From NCBI GenBank assembly GCA_002813285.1, contig PHTZ01000001.1, positions 2,665,501-2,729,500 on the forward strand: a stretch of 64,000 nucleotides of DNA, written 5' to 3'. Shown here one piece after another: positions 54,824-63,925 of this stretch. Made by a program: the position numbers and the translations under genes. The stretch's first letter is position 1. Each line of letters opens with the position of its first letter. Below the pieces are notes generated by a model. The model saw only the letters and a list, made by a program, of their open reading frames with translations, made no database searches and was not told where the DNA came from. The stretch is from Flavobacteriaceae bacterium MAR_2009_75 (lineage in GTDB: Bacteria > Bacteroidota > Bacteroidia > Flavobacteriales > Flavobacteriaceae).

Positions 54824-55861
54824 ATGCCAGAAGATTCTATCGAACATATCGATTTTGATGAGTTGAATAAAAAGGCCATTTCACAACCTTTGGTCAAACA
54901 TATATATACGGCCGATCCATCGGCACATGTTTTTAACGGAAAAATATATATCTACCCTTCGCACGATCTTGATGCAGGTGAAGCTTTCGATGATTTGGGT
55001 AGCCATTTCGCTATGGAAGATTACCACGTTATTTCTATGGATGGCTTAAATAGTGAGGCCGTTGATCATGGGGTTGCATTGCATGTTAAAGATGTAGCAT
55101 GGGCCGAGAAACAAATGTGGGCTCCAGACGCGGCTCGTAAAGACGGGAAATATTACCTGTATTTTCCGGCAAAGGCATATGACGGAATTTTTAGAATAGG
55201 TGTCGCAGTAGGCGATTGTCCCGAAGGTCCGTTTGTGCCCCGACCAGAAGCAATAAAAGGCAGTTTTAGCATTGATCCTGCAGTTTTTGAAGATGAGGAC
55301 GGAGCTTATTATATGTATTTTGGAGGACTCTGGGGCGGGCAGCTCCAGCGTTGGAGAACCGGAGCCTTCAATGCCGAACAATCGGAAAGTCCCACCGCTT
55401 TTATTCCAAATGATGATGAACCGGCCTTGTTACCGTTTGTTGCGAAAATGACGGATGATATGCTAGAGTTTGAAGAAGCACCCAAAGAACTTCAGATTCT
55501 TGATGAAGATGGAAAGCTATTGCTTTCTGGGGATAATGACCGTAGGTTTTTTGAAGCCGCTTGGATGCACAAGTACCAAGGCAAATATTACTTCTCATAT
55601 TCTACAGGTGATACCCATTATATCTGTTACGCAATAGGCGATAACCCGTACGGACCTTTTACGTATACCGGTAGAATTTTGAATCCCGTGGTTGGTTGGA
55701 CCTCCCACCATTCCATTTGTGAAGTAGAGGGTAAATGGTACCTATTCTATCACGATTCAAGCTTGTCAAAAGGCGTTACCCACTTAAGGTCGGTGAAAAT
55801 GGCGGAAATCGTTTACCGCCCCGATGGAACTATCGAGACCTTAAACCCCTATGGTGATTAG
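54824..55861 (+). CDS. Cytosolic GH43 beta-xylosidase/arabinofuranosidase
   Basis: The 345-residue protein has no signal peptide. The five-bladed GH43 propeller shows the base Asp31 in TADPSAHVFNGKIYIYPSHD, a pKa-modulating Asp in FSIDPAVFEDEDG, and an acid Glu in FFEAAWMHKYQGKYYFSYS. Subfamily 1-like segments (SHFAMEDYHVISMDG, MWAPDAARKDGKYYLYFPA) favour xylosidase or arabinofuranosidase activity. Lacking a leader, it should act on oligosaccharides brought in by the GPH carrier. Its stop overlaps tail to tail with the convergent gene by 4 bp. Confidence 0.92.
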   Translation: MPEDSIEHIDFDELNKKAISQPLVKHIYTADPSAHVFNGKIYIYPSHDLDAGEAFDDLGSHFAMEDYHVISMDGLNSEAVDHGVALHVKDVAWAEKQMWAPDAARKDGKYYLYFPAKAYDGIFRIGVAVGDCPEGPFVPRPEAIKGSFSIDPAVFEDEDGAYYMYFGGLWGGQLQRWRTGAFNAEQSESPTAFIPNDDEPALLPFVAKMTDDMLEFEEAPKELQILDEDGKLLLSGDNDRRFFEAAWMHKYQGKYYFSYSTGDTHYICYAIGDNPYGPFTYTGRILNPVVGWTSHHSICEVEGKWYLFYHDSSLSKGVTHLRSVKMAEIVYRPDGTIETLNPYGD

Positions 55862-58800
55862 TTGATTTTGACCGTCTGTAAATAATCGCTATTCTTGGCA
55901 ACGATAATATAACGTTGACCATTAACACTGATTGGTGCCATGCCTTTCACATCACCGGGAACAAAAAATCCACTTTCTGAAGCTTCGACCGCGGTAAAGT
56001 TTCCGGTACCATCACCCTTCAATAGAAGTCCGTGACCAGCATCGTTTCGAGGGGTTTCCACTTCAGATGCATAAAGATTGCCCGCAATGAGAATATCCAA
56101 AGCTCCATCTTTATCATAATCTTCAACAAGTATTTGATTTATGCTTGAAGTTTGTGCTGCAATAGGTAGTTTTTTTGCTGTCAGTTTTCCATTGTCATTT
56201 TCCAAATAAATACTGGCAAATGATTTTACTTGATAGTGTAGTGCCGATTCTAGAGATTCTTCGGTATATACATCGGCTAAAGTAGCTTCGGCAAAGCTGG
56301 CGTAATCTCCAAATTTCTGTTTGATTCCCGGTATTTGTTGCGATGAACATTCGCGACCCCTTAACGGATACTGCTTGCCATCATTGTAATAGCTAAGTAC
56401 AATATCTTGCTTGCTGTTTTTGTCAAAATCGTTCACATATATATCAAAAGTCTCTTCTTCTGAAGCCTTATACTTATAATTAAGACCATTGTTTCCCACA
56501 ATGTAATCAGGGTCGCCGTCTCCATCAAAATCACCTTGCTCGATGCTCCACCACCAACCAGTCGTATCAGCGTTCAAGCCCAATTCTTGAGATACTTCTT
56601 GAAAGCCGGTTTCAGTGTTCTTGAAAGCTCTAATGGGCATCCATTCTCCGACAACGATAAAATCCATTCGGTCGTCACCGTTAAAATCGGTAATAACGGC
56701 ACTTGTCGCCATACCCATATTATCGAACTCGGGTGCATGCATTTTTTTGGAAACTATGAATTCCGTTTTTTCTGAACTACTGTCGTTCTCAAGAATATAG
56801 CTACTGGCAGGCGAAGGATATCTTCCGGGAACTTGTCGGCCGAGCACAAGAATATCTTGATCCCCATCGTTGTCAAAATCGGCCGCATACGCTTTTGATC
56901 CGCTCACCGTCAATTTCGGTAACGCTCTAGCAGACTTCTCGAATTTTCCTGTTCCGTCATTGATATAAAGTCGGTCTTGAAGTAGTTTTGAATCGGGTTG
57001 AAACTCATATCCCCCACTGACCACATAAAGGTCTTTGTCTTCATCATTATCGGCATCGAAGAAAAGAGCACCGACATCTTCAAACGCGCGATCTTCATCT
57101 GAAAAAGAATCTTTCTGTTTTTCAAATCCATTTTTATTTTGAAGAAAAAGTGCCGCCGAATGCTTCGCAGATCCGCCCACAAAATAATCATCTAGGCCAT
57201 CATTATTAATATCGCCTACGGCAAGTGCGGGGCCGAAAGAAGACATTTTATGAGGTAATAATATTTGCTTGTCAAAATCGTCGTACTCGTTCTCTTCGTG
57301 TTTGTGTTTTTCGAAGTAGTTTTCATCTCGATTAGAAAAAAGCTTTTGTCTTTGAGGGGTTTCGATTTCTGTATCGCTAGCGTCGGTATGTTTTAAAACC
57401 AAGGTTTGGTTCACTGAGGCATTTGTGATGGTCTGTATTTTACCATCGGTCCACACTACTTTAATTTCGTCGATACTTTCAGATTTTCCCAGTCCGAAAT
57501 GAAGCTCTGGCGCTACTGAAGATTGAAACCCACGTGTCAGGGTCATTTCTTGAAGTTGGGTGGTGTTTTCATTGGTCAAATAAACCCGATTTCCTAATCC
57601 GAATTTATTGTGTTCGGGTCCTTCAAACTTTATGGTAAGATAATTATTCGATTTCGAGCTTTTGTTTTCAAATACCGTAGCGTAGTCGTCGATATTATTG
57701 GTGATAATCTCAAGGTCTCCATCATTATCTAAATCGGCATATGCGACCCCGTTAGAAAAGCCTTCAAATTGAATACCCCATTTTTCATTGACCCGCTCAA
57801 AATCAAGATTGCCCTTATTTTCGAACATGAAATTGTCAATTTTTTCAGAAGGTATTTGTTGACTGAGATTTAAGAGGGTGTCTTTATCAAGCTCCAGACC
57901 TTTTAATTGGTTGAAGTAATCATTGTTATTAATTTCTCTTCGGGTGCCATTGCTAACAAAGAGGTCTTTGTCGCCATCATTATCAAAATCGGCGAACAGA
58001 GGTCCCCAGCTCCAATCGGTGGAAGAAGTGCCTGTTAACCTTGATACGTTCGAGAAATGGGGAATTCCCTTTTCGAAGACTCCTGAATTAAGTTGCATGC
58101 AATTGTGCATGTATTGGTAGTGAAAGCCGGCATCGACCACATCCCAAAATAGTTGGGGGTTCATGCTGGCCATATTGGCTTTTTTGCGCCTGTTGCTCTT
58201 AGCATCCATATCAACCTGAAAAATATCAAGAAACCCATCATTATTAAAGTCGGAGATGTCTGCTCCCATACCATAAAAGGCCGTGTGCGATGTAGCTTCT
58301 TTTACCACTTCTTTAAAAGTGCCATCTTGGTTGTTGAGGTACATAAGGTCAGGTGAGTTAAAATCACTCGAAATATAGAGGTCGGGCCATGAATCGTTGT
58401 TCAGGTCGCCTACGGTTGCACTTAAAGTAAGGCCAAAGGCGAACAAACCCGCTTCTTTGGTTACATCGACAAATTCGCCTCCGTCGTTTCTGAAAAGGTG
58501 ATCGCTTTCTTCAGGAGCGAGATTCTTCATTTTATAGGTATAGACAAATGTAGGAGAATCGAATTTAGTTGGAGGATAATTTGCAACGTATAAATCAAGA
58601 TCACCATCTTTGTCATAATCGAAAAATGTTGCCTGAACACTATTTCCAATATCGTCAAGGCCATACTCTTCAGCTTTTTCCGAAAAGGTACTGTCGCCAT
58701 TATTTATAAAAAGTTGGTTATTCTTTGGGCCGAACTTTCCACCTACGGAACAATATATATCAAGTAGTCCGTCACCATTAACATCACCCATGGTAACCCC

Positions 58801-59169
58801 TGTATACCATCTGTCATCACCAGCTACACCAGCTTTATCGGAAATATCCTCAAATTTTAAATTTCCTTTGTTCAAATATAACTTGTTGGGCATTTGGTTG
58901 CCGGTAAGGTAGATGTCGATAAGTCCATCATTATTGATGTCTCCGGTGGCCACACCGCCACCCATATAAAGGTAAGAGTAGGTGAAATAATTAAGGGAGT
59001 CGTTTTCTACAAGTGTATTCTTAAACTCAATGCCACTTTTTAGGGGTTCGAGTGACGAGAAAATTTTTTGCTCGACCAGGGTCGTTTCAGTCTCTTTATC
59101 GTTGCAACCGAATAGAAACGCCAACGCAACTGCACAGCAAACAAAACTAGTGATCAAAAACTTTTTCAC
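55858..59169 (-). CDS. FG-GAP/VCBS-repeat lipoprotein with ASPIC/UnbV domain
   Basis: The 1103-residue protein has a lipobox FLFGC (Cys22). It carries many FG-GAP calcium-binding repeats of the type DINNDGLIDIYLTGN, DVNGDGLLDIYCSVGG, DLNNDSWPDLYISSDF, DFNGDDRMDFIVVGEW, which form propellers, with an ASPIC/UnbV region (about 500-590: NNYLTIKFEGPEHNKFGLGNRVYL, ELHFGLGKSESIDEIKVVWTDGK). Similar large surface lipoproteins often accompany SusCD pairs in marine Bacteroidota; binding of substrate or protein partners is a guess. A terminator separates it from the susCD genes upstream. Confidence 0.88.
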   Translation of the reverse strand: MKKFLITSFVCCAVALAFLFGCNDKETETTLVEQKIFSSLEPLKSGIEFKNTLVENDSLNYFTYSYLYMGGGVATGDINNDGLIDIYLTGNQMPNKLYLNKGNLKFEDISDKAGVAGDDRWYTGVTMGDVNGDGLLDIYCSVGGKFGPKNNQLFINNGDSTFSEKAEEYGLDDIGNSVQATFFDYDKDGDLDLYVANYPPTKFDSPTFVYTYKMKNLAPEESDHLFRNDGGEFVDVTKEAGLFAFGLTLSATVGDLNNDSWPDLYISSDFNSPDLMYLNNQDGTFKEVVKEATSHTAFYGMGADISDFNNDGFLDIFQVDMDAKSNRRKKANMASMNPQLFWDVVDAGFHYQYMHNCMQLNSGVFEKGIPHFSNVSRLTGTSSTDWSWGPLFADFDNDGDKDLFVSNGTRREINNNDYFNQLKGLELDKDTLLNLSQQIPSEKIDNFMFENKGNLDFERVNEKWGIQFEGFSNGVAYADLDNDGDLEIITNNIDDYATVFENKSSKSNNYLTIKFEGPEHNKFGLGNRVYLTNENTTQLQEMTLTRGFQSSVAPELHFGLGKSESIDEIKVVWTDGKIQTITNASVNQTLVLKHTDASDTEIETPQRQKLFSNRDENYFEKHKHEENEYDDFDKQILLPHKMSSFGPALAVGDINNDGLDDYFVGGSAKHSAALFLQNKNGFEKQKDSFSDEDRAFEDVGALFFDADNDEDKDLYVVSGGYEFQPDSKLLQDRLYINDGTGKFEKSARALPKLTVSGSKAYAADFDNDGDQDILVLGRQVPGRYPSPASSYILENDSSSEKTEFIVSKKMHAPEFDNMGMATSAVITDFNGDDRMDFIVVGEWMPIRAFKNTETGFQEVSQELGLNADTTGWWWSIEQGDFDGDGDPDYIVGNNGLNYKYKASEEETFDIYVNDFDKNSKQDIVLSYYNDGKQYPLRGRECSSQQIPGIKQKFGDYASFAEATLADVYTEESLESALHYQVKSFASIYLENDNGKLTAKKLPIAAQTSSINQILVEDYDKDGALDILIAGNLYASEVETPRNDAGHGLLLKGDGTGNFTAVEASESGFFVPGDVKGMAPISVNGQRYIIVAKNSDYLQTVKIN

Positions 59170-59216
59170 CTTTGTTCTTTTATCAGGGTATTGATTAAAC
59201 TACAAATTTTTTTTGT

Positions 59217-59248
59217 AAAAAAACAGCGTGCAACCAACACGCTGTTTT
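59217..59248 (-). terminator. Strong intrinsic terminator after susD
   Basis: An 11-bp perfect stem AAAACAGCGTG (59220-59230) / CACGCTGTTTT (59238-59248) with a 7-base loop is followed on the minus strand by a run of seven T (complement of 59217-59223). It sits 45 bp past the susD stop and 48 bp before the start of the UnbV lipoprotein gene, so it should end or attenuate the susCD transcript. Confidence 0.75.
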
Positions 59249-59293
59249 AAAAAAAAACTAAACTAACTTAAAGAAACTATTTTTAATATTTTT

Positions 59294-60781
59294 CTAGTAT
59301 CCGGGGTTTTGGTCGGCCGAACTTAGGTTTATGTTGGCATCGATTTCAGCCTGAGGTATGGGCAACAATTCATGTTTGCCTGCCTGAAAATTGGTTCCAG
59401 CAAGTTCGGTATCAGCAATACCCCAACGAACGATGTCATTAAACCTACTCTGCTCTCCGGCCAATTCTACTTTCCGCTCATGCACTAAAGCATCAAAAAC
59501 CTGAGCTGCTGATAAGCCAGTAGGTAAAGGATCTAAACCAGCTCTTTCACGTACTTGATTTATAAAACCTACGGCAACATCTTGGTCTCCACCCGCCCTC
59601 ATGCTCTCGCATTCTGCCATCATAAGCAATACGTCGGCGTATCTTAAGTACTTAAAGTTGATACCAGATGTCTGGTCTTCGTTATCGTCTTTGTAATAAT
59701 TATTGTACTTCGACCAGCCTGCATTACCTCCTCCATTACTAGGAAAATGGTCTACTGTAAGTGCGCTGTCTTTACCGAATTTATCTCCGTTGACATAGAA
59801 AGATTGCTCAAAACGAATGTCGTTTTCTTCATATTCGTTCAATAAATCATCGGATGGAAAAACGTTGAACCAATCATTAAAACCGTATTCTTGGCCCCTA
59901 AAAGTGGCTTCGTTAGGGCCTTCACCACTTCTATCGGAGTTCCATTGAGCGCTAAAACCAAGATCATCATCATATTGAATTTCAAAAATGGACTCTACGC
60001 CAAATTCAGTTTCCTCTTTGAAATTGTCGAAATAGTCATCTTCCAATGCGTAACCACTTAGAGCATTGAATTGGGTTAGGGCATCTTCATATTGCTCTAA
60101 GAAAAGATATACTTTTCCTAAAAGGGCTTGAGCAGCACCTTTGGTGGCCCTTCCATTTTCTTCTTCTCCTTTGGTATTCAATACAGGAATAGACTCTTGT
60201 AAGTCTTTGATGATTTGGGCGTAGATGTCATTTTTACTGTTTTTGCCAAAACCGACACCATCATCTGGGGGCAACGAAGTAATTAGAGGTGCATCGCCAA
60301 ATCGGGTGACAATTAAAAAATAGAACAAGCCTCGCAAAAATTTTGCTTCGCCCAAAGCTTTTGCCTTCGCTTCATCGCTCATTACCGAGGGTAAGATGGC
60401 GTTAATAGTCTCGGCATTTTCTATAACAAAATTTGCTTTGTTTATACCTCTGTAGCAACTCTCCCAATAAGCGCCGATAGCGCCATGGCTTGAATCGAAT
60501 GAGAAATCGAGATATTGACGTTTATCAGCCTCAAGTTGGGTGTTTCCGCCATTCTCATGCGACATGTTATCCATCATAAAGAACATATGTCTACTGTAGA
60601 GACCTCGAGTCTGTAAGTTTGAATAGACCGCATTTACTGCTGATTGCACTTGAATCGGGTTCTGAAAAAACGAATCTGGGAGTAGTTCGTTAGGATTGCT
60701 CAACTCCAACGAATCTTCATTACAGGAAACTACAAGGCCAAGGGTGGCCAGAAGTGTCAGTATTATTTTATTTGTTTTCAT
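59294..60781 (-). CDS. SusD/RagB-family glycan-binding lipoprotein
   Basis: The ATG complementary to 60779-60781 gives lipobox LVVSC (Cys20); an upstream in-frame ATG would overlap susC. The 495-residue protein has the SusD helical repeats: NPIQVQSAVNAVYSNLQTRGLYS, YWESCYRGINKANFVIENAETI, GEAKFLRGLFYFLIVTRFGDAPLI, KGAAQALLGKVYLFLEQYEDAL, FKYLRYADVLLMMAECESMRAGG, HERKVELAGEQSRFNDIVRWG, ending ADQNPGY. It is the partner of the SusC encoded 10 bp upstream. Confidence 0.95.
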   Translation of the reverse strand: MKTNKIILTLLATLGLVVSCNEDSLELSNPNELLPDSFFQNPIQVQSAVNAVYSNLQTRGLYSRHMFFMMDNMSHENGGNTQLEADKRQYLDFSFDSSHGAIGAYWESCYRGINKANFVIENAETINAILPSVMSDEAKAKALGEAKFLRGLFYFLIVTRFGDAPLITSLPPDDGVGFGKNSKNDIYAQIIKDLQESIPVLNTKGEEENGRATKGAAQALLGKVYLFLEQYEDALTQFNALSGYALEDDYFDNFKEETEFGVESIFEIQYDDDLGFSAQWNSDRSGEGPNEATFRGQEYGFNDWFNVFPSDDLLNEYEENDIRFEQSFYVNGDKFGKDSALTVDHFPSNGGGNAGWSKYNNYYKDDNEDQTSGINFKYLRYADVLLMMAECESMRAGGDQDVAVGFINQVRERAGLDPLPTGLSAAQVFDALVHERKVELAGEQSRFNDIVRWGIADTELAGTNFQAGKHELLPIPQAEIDANINLSSADQNPGY

Positions 60782-60791
60782 AGTAATTTTT

Positions 60792-63700
60792 TTAGAATGA
60801 TAATTGAACTCCGAGTAAAACTGATTTTGGTTGTGGGTAGTTTCCTCTATCAATTCCTAATTCATATTGTCTGTTTCCTCCATCATTGGTCAATGGGTTT
60901 CCAATTTCTGGATCTAGTCCAGAGTAATCGGTAATTGTAATTAAATTTTGACCACTGATGTATATTCTACATTTAGAAAAATACTTTTCCAATGATTGGT
61001 TATCGAGAGTATAACCTAATGTGATGTTCTTGAGTCGAGTGTACGAACCATCTTCGACAAAGCGGTCTGATATTGAATTGAAGTTTTGTGCAGAACCATC
61101 TGCTCTGGGTGCAGAGTTCGAAGTACCAGGACCTGTCCATCGGTTCAAGACATTGGTACCAGCGTTGAACAATCTGGGCATACCCTCTAAATCATAAATG
61201 TTAGTATTATAAACATCTACACCCGCAACACCTGAAATAAACATATTCAAATCTAATTGCTTATAGTTAGCGTTTAGGTTAAAGCCATAAGTTATATCTG
61301 GATACGGATTACCGATTTTAACACGGTCATCTGCGTTGATTTGTGTATCTCCATTCTGGTTGACAAAGCGGATATCACCAGGTAATTTGTCTGAATCGGG
61401 TCCTAAGTGTTCAACAACTTCTTCAGGGGTTTGGTATATGCCGTCCGTTTCTAGGCCGAAGAAGAAAAATAAAGGCTCACCAACTTCTACTCGTGAAATA
61501 TCTTGGGCTTCAAAAGTGCCGCCTGATAAAGACTCGTTTTCACCCAATGATTTTACTTCATTTTTAGAAGTACCTAAATTAAGGTTCGCAGACCAAGTAA
61601 AATCACCTTCAAAATCGTTATACCCTATATTAAGTTCAAAACCATTGGTTTCAACGGACCCTACGTTCTCAGTTACCGAACCGGAATGTATGCCGAGAGA
61701 TCCCGGTAATGGCCGACTCATCAGAAGATCATCACTTGTATTATTGAAGTATTCTATCGCACCGGTAAGTTTTCCGTCCCAAAGTCCGAAGTCAAGTCCG
61801 ATATTTTGCATGGTGGTTTCCTCCCATTTCAAATCTGGGTTGGCGAGACCTCCTGGGGTGGTACCAGTTGCCAATCCATTTCCTATAGGATAGAAAAAGT
61901 TAGAGAGAAGGGTAGCGCTATATTGATAATCACCAATCTTGTCGTTACCGGTTATACCCCAACTACCTCTCAATTTTAAGGTGTTGAAAGCAGTGTCGGA
62001 CAAGAAACTTTCTTTGGCGATATTCCAACCTAAGGCAACGGATGGAAAGGTACCCCATCTATTGTTAGAACCAAATCTTGATGATGCATCTCTACGCACA
62101 GAAGCGGCAAAAATGTATTTCTGGTCAAAATTGTAATTTAAACGAGCTAAGTACCCGATTCTATTATATTCGAATGATTGAGATTGTAAAAATGACTGTT
62201 CGTTCGAAACTTGATCGATGTCGTTGGTAATCGGGTTTTGGCTGTTAGAGTTAAGAAGATCGTCTGTTCTGTCTTGTTTCTCTGCCAACAACAATACGTC
62301 AAAATTGTGAACATCATTGAACGTTTTGTTATAGTTCAAGCTGTTGGTCAAAATAATCGATTTTCTTTGAGTCGAATTTTTTGTAATCGCCGCGAAATCT
62401 GAGGCATGTGTTGCGCCTTCGCTATCATCGTTATAAGACGGGCGAAAAATATCGGTATTTGCGTTTCTGTATTCTAGACCAACTTGACTTTTAAAGGTCA
62501 AGCCTTCGATAATTTCAAACTCGCCAAAAAGGCTTCCGATGATAGCAGATGATTTATTGACATGCGACCCAAGGGTTTGTACTCGAATCGGGTTCTCTGC
62601 ATCCTGACCATCTAAACCACTGCTAGGGCCTTGAAAGCCACCAAGATTATTAGAATTATAAATGGGTAGGTATGGTGGTATTTTAATCGCATGTTCCAAC
62701 AAGGAGCGAGCTCCTAGATTTCGTTCTGGATTTTGTTTATTGAATGACACCGACATGGTCTCACCGAACTTGAAGCGACCAATGTTAAAGTTGCTATTAG
62801 CTCTAAACGAGAAGCGTTCAAAAGCGGTCTCGATAATGGCACCTTCTTGGTCTTGATAGCCCGCTGAAAATCTGAAATCATTATTTTCAGAACCTCCGGA
62901 AACTCCCAAATCAACCTTTTGCATAATGCCGGTTCTAAAAAGCGCATCCTGAAAATCGGTGTTGTTATTGGAGCCTGAGAGGGGAGAAGTTGGTGTAATA
63001 CCAAACCCGTCTTGTGCAAATTGACGGTACTGGTCGGCATTTAAGATATCATAGCGCTGATCGGTATATTGAATACCTGTATAAGAATCAAGAGTCATAA
63101 CGGTCTTGCCCGTTCTTCTACCTTTCTTAGTGGTAACCATTACTACACCATTGGATCCCAATGAACCGTATATGGCCGTAGTTGAGGCATCTTTAAGAAC
63201 GTTGATCGATTCAATGTCGTTGGGGTTCAAGTCTCCTAGACCTCCAGCTATAATACCGTCGATCACATAAAGAGGTTCGTTGTTGTTCATAGTGCCAAGC
63301 CCCCTGATTCGAACCACTGGCGCAGTACCTGGTGATCCTGAGTTTAACACAGTAACTCCGGCGGCCCTACCCTGTAGTGCTTGGTCTGCAGTAGCTACGG
63401 GTAGTGCAGCTATTTCTTCAGAACCGACGGTCGTAATCGCCCCGGTTACCTCTGCCCTAGATTGGGTACCGTAACCTACTACAACCACTTCGTCAAGTGC
63501 TTGAAGGTCTTCGGAAAGCGTTATGTTAATGGTTGTTCTTCCGTTTAATGCAACCTCTTGGCTTACATAACCGATGTAACTAAAGGTAAGGGTTGCTCCT
63601 GATGGTACCTCCGACAAGGTATAGTTGCCATCAAAATCGGTTTGGGTACCGTTAGTCGTTCCGGCGACCACTACCGAGGCTCCTGGTAGGGGTGTTCCCG

Positions 63701-63803
63701 ATTCGTCGGAAACCACACCGCTCACTGTAGAAGCTTGGGAATAAGCCAAGTGACCCAGCATTGCAAAAATCGCAATGCAAAATAAATTGAGTTTGTTCAT
63801 CAT
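60792..63803 (-). CDS. SusC-like TonB-dependent receptor of the xylan locus
   Basis: The 1003-residue protein starts MMNKLNLFCIAIFAMLGHLA, then YSQ (two adjacent ATGs, 63803 and 63800, are possible). It shows the carboxypeptidase-like domain (SGVVSDESGTPLPGASVVVAG, GTQTDFDGNYTL), DEVVVVGYGTQSRAEVTGAI, the plug (LQGRAAGVTVLN, VRIRGLGTMNN, LYVIDGII, INVLKDASTTAIYGSLGSNG) and a complete barrel ending KSVLLGVQLSF. Xylan-derived oligosaccharides are the expected ligand from its neighbours and from the promoter element shared with GH67. Confidence 0.95.
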   Translation of the reverse strand: MMNKLNLFCIAIFAMLGHLAYSQASTVSGVVSDESGTPLPGASVVVAGTTNGTQTDFDGNYTLSEVPSGATLTFSYIGYVSQEVALNGRTTINITLSEDLQALDEVVVVGYGTQSRAEVTGAITTVGSEEIAALPVATADQALQGRAAGVTVLNSGSPGTAPVVRIRGLGTMNNNEPLYVIDGIIAGGLGDLNPNDIESINVLKDASTTAIYGSLGSNGVVMVTTKKGRRTGKTVMTLDSYTGIQYTDQRYDILNADQYRQFAQDGFGITPTSPLSGSNNNTDFQDALFRTGIMQKVDLGVSGGSENNDFRFSAGYQDQEGAIIETAFERFSFRANSNFNIGRFKFGETMSVSFNKQNPERNLGARSLLEHAIKIPPYLPIYNSNNLGGFQGPSSGLDGQDAENPIRVQTLGSHVNKSSAIIGSLFGEFEIIEGLTFKSQVGLEYRNANTDIFRPSYNDDSEGATHASDFAAITKNSTQRKSIILTNSLNYNKTFNDVHNFDVLLLAEKQDRTDDLLNSNSQNPITNDIDQVSNEQSFLQSQSFEYNRIGYLARLNYNFDQKYIFAASVRRDASSRFGSNNRWGTFPSVALGWNIAKESFLSDTAFNTLKLRGSWGITGNDKIGDYQYSATLLSNFFYPIGNGLATGTTPGGLANPDLKWEETTMQNIGLDFGLWDGKLTGAIEYFNNTSDDLLMSRPLPGSLGIHSGSVTENVGSVETNGFELNIGYNDFEGDFTWSANLNLGTSKNEVKSLGENESLSGGTFEAQDISRVEVGEPLFFFFGLETDGIYQTPEEVVEHLGPDSDKLPGDIRFVNQNGDTQINADDRVKIGNPYPDITYGFNLNANYKQLDLNMFISGVAGVDVYNTNIYDLEGMPRLFNAGTNVLNRWTGPGTSNSAPRADGSAQNFNSISDRFVEDGSYTRLKNITLGYTLDNQSLEKYFSKCRIYISGQNLITITDYSGLDPEIGNPLTNDGGNRQYELGIDRGNYPQPKSVLLGVQLSF

Positions 63804-63858
63804 GTTGAGTTTATATTAAGTTGAGTGTCAAGAAAATGTTAAATAATTTTCTCTGTAA

Positions 63859-63866
63859 CAAATATA
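63859..63866 (-). promoter_or_regulatory. -7 box TATATTTG for xylan-locus susC
   Basis: The minus strand reads TATATTTG, an exact TAnnTTTG match, about 56 bp before the susC start. No -33 TTG is visible at normal spacing, as expected for an activator-dependent promoter. The direct repeat at 63903-63925 lies 37 bp further upstream. Confidence 0.5.
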
Positions 63867-63902
63867 TTTTTAGACAGATCTTTTGAATAGAACATCTGAA
63901 GC

Positions 63903-63925
63903 GTATGTTGCTACATATGTTGCAC
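63903..63925 (-). promoter_or_regulatory. Direct repeat of TATGTTGC upstream of xylan susC
   Basis: TATGTTGC occurs at 63904-63911 and 63916-63923, 12 bp apart. In gene orientation the block is GTGC, 10 nt, GCAACATAC, and it shares both outer words with the site upstream of GH67 at 47609-47629. The distance upstream of the -7 box fits an activator site. Confidence 0.55.
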
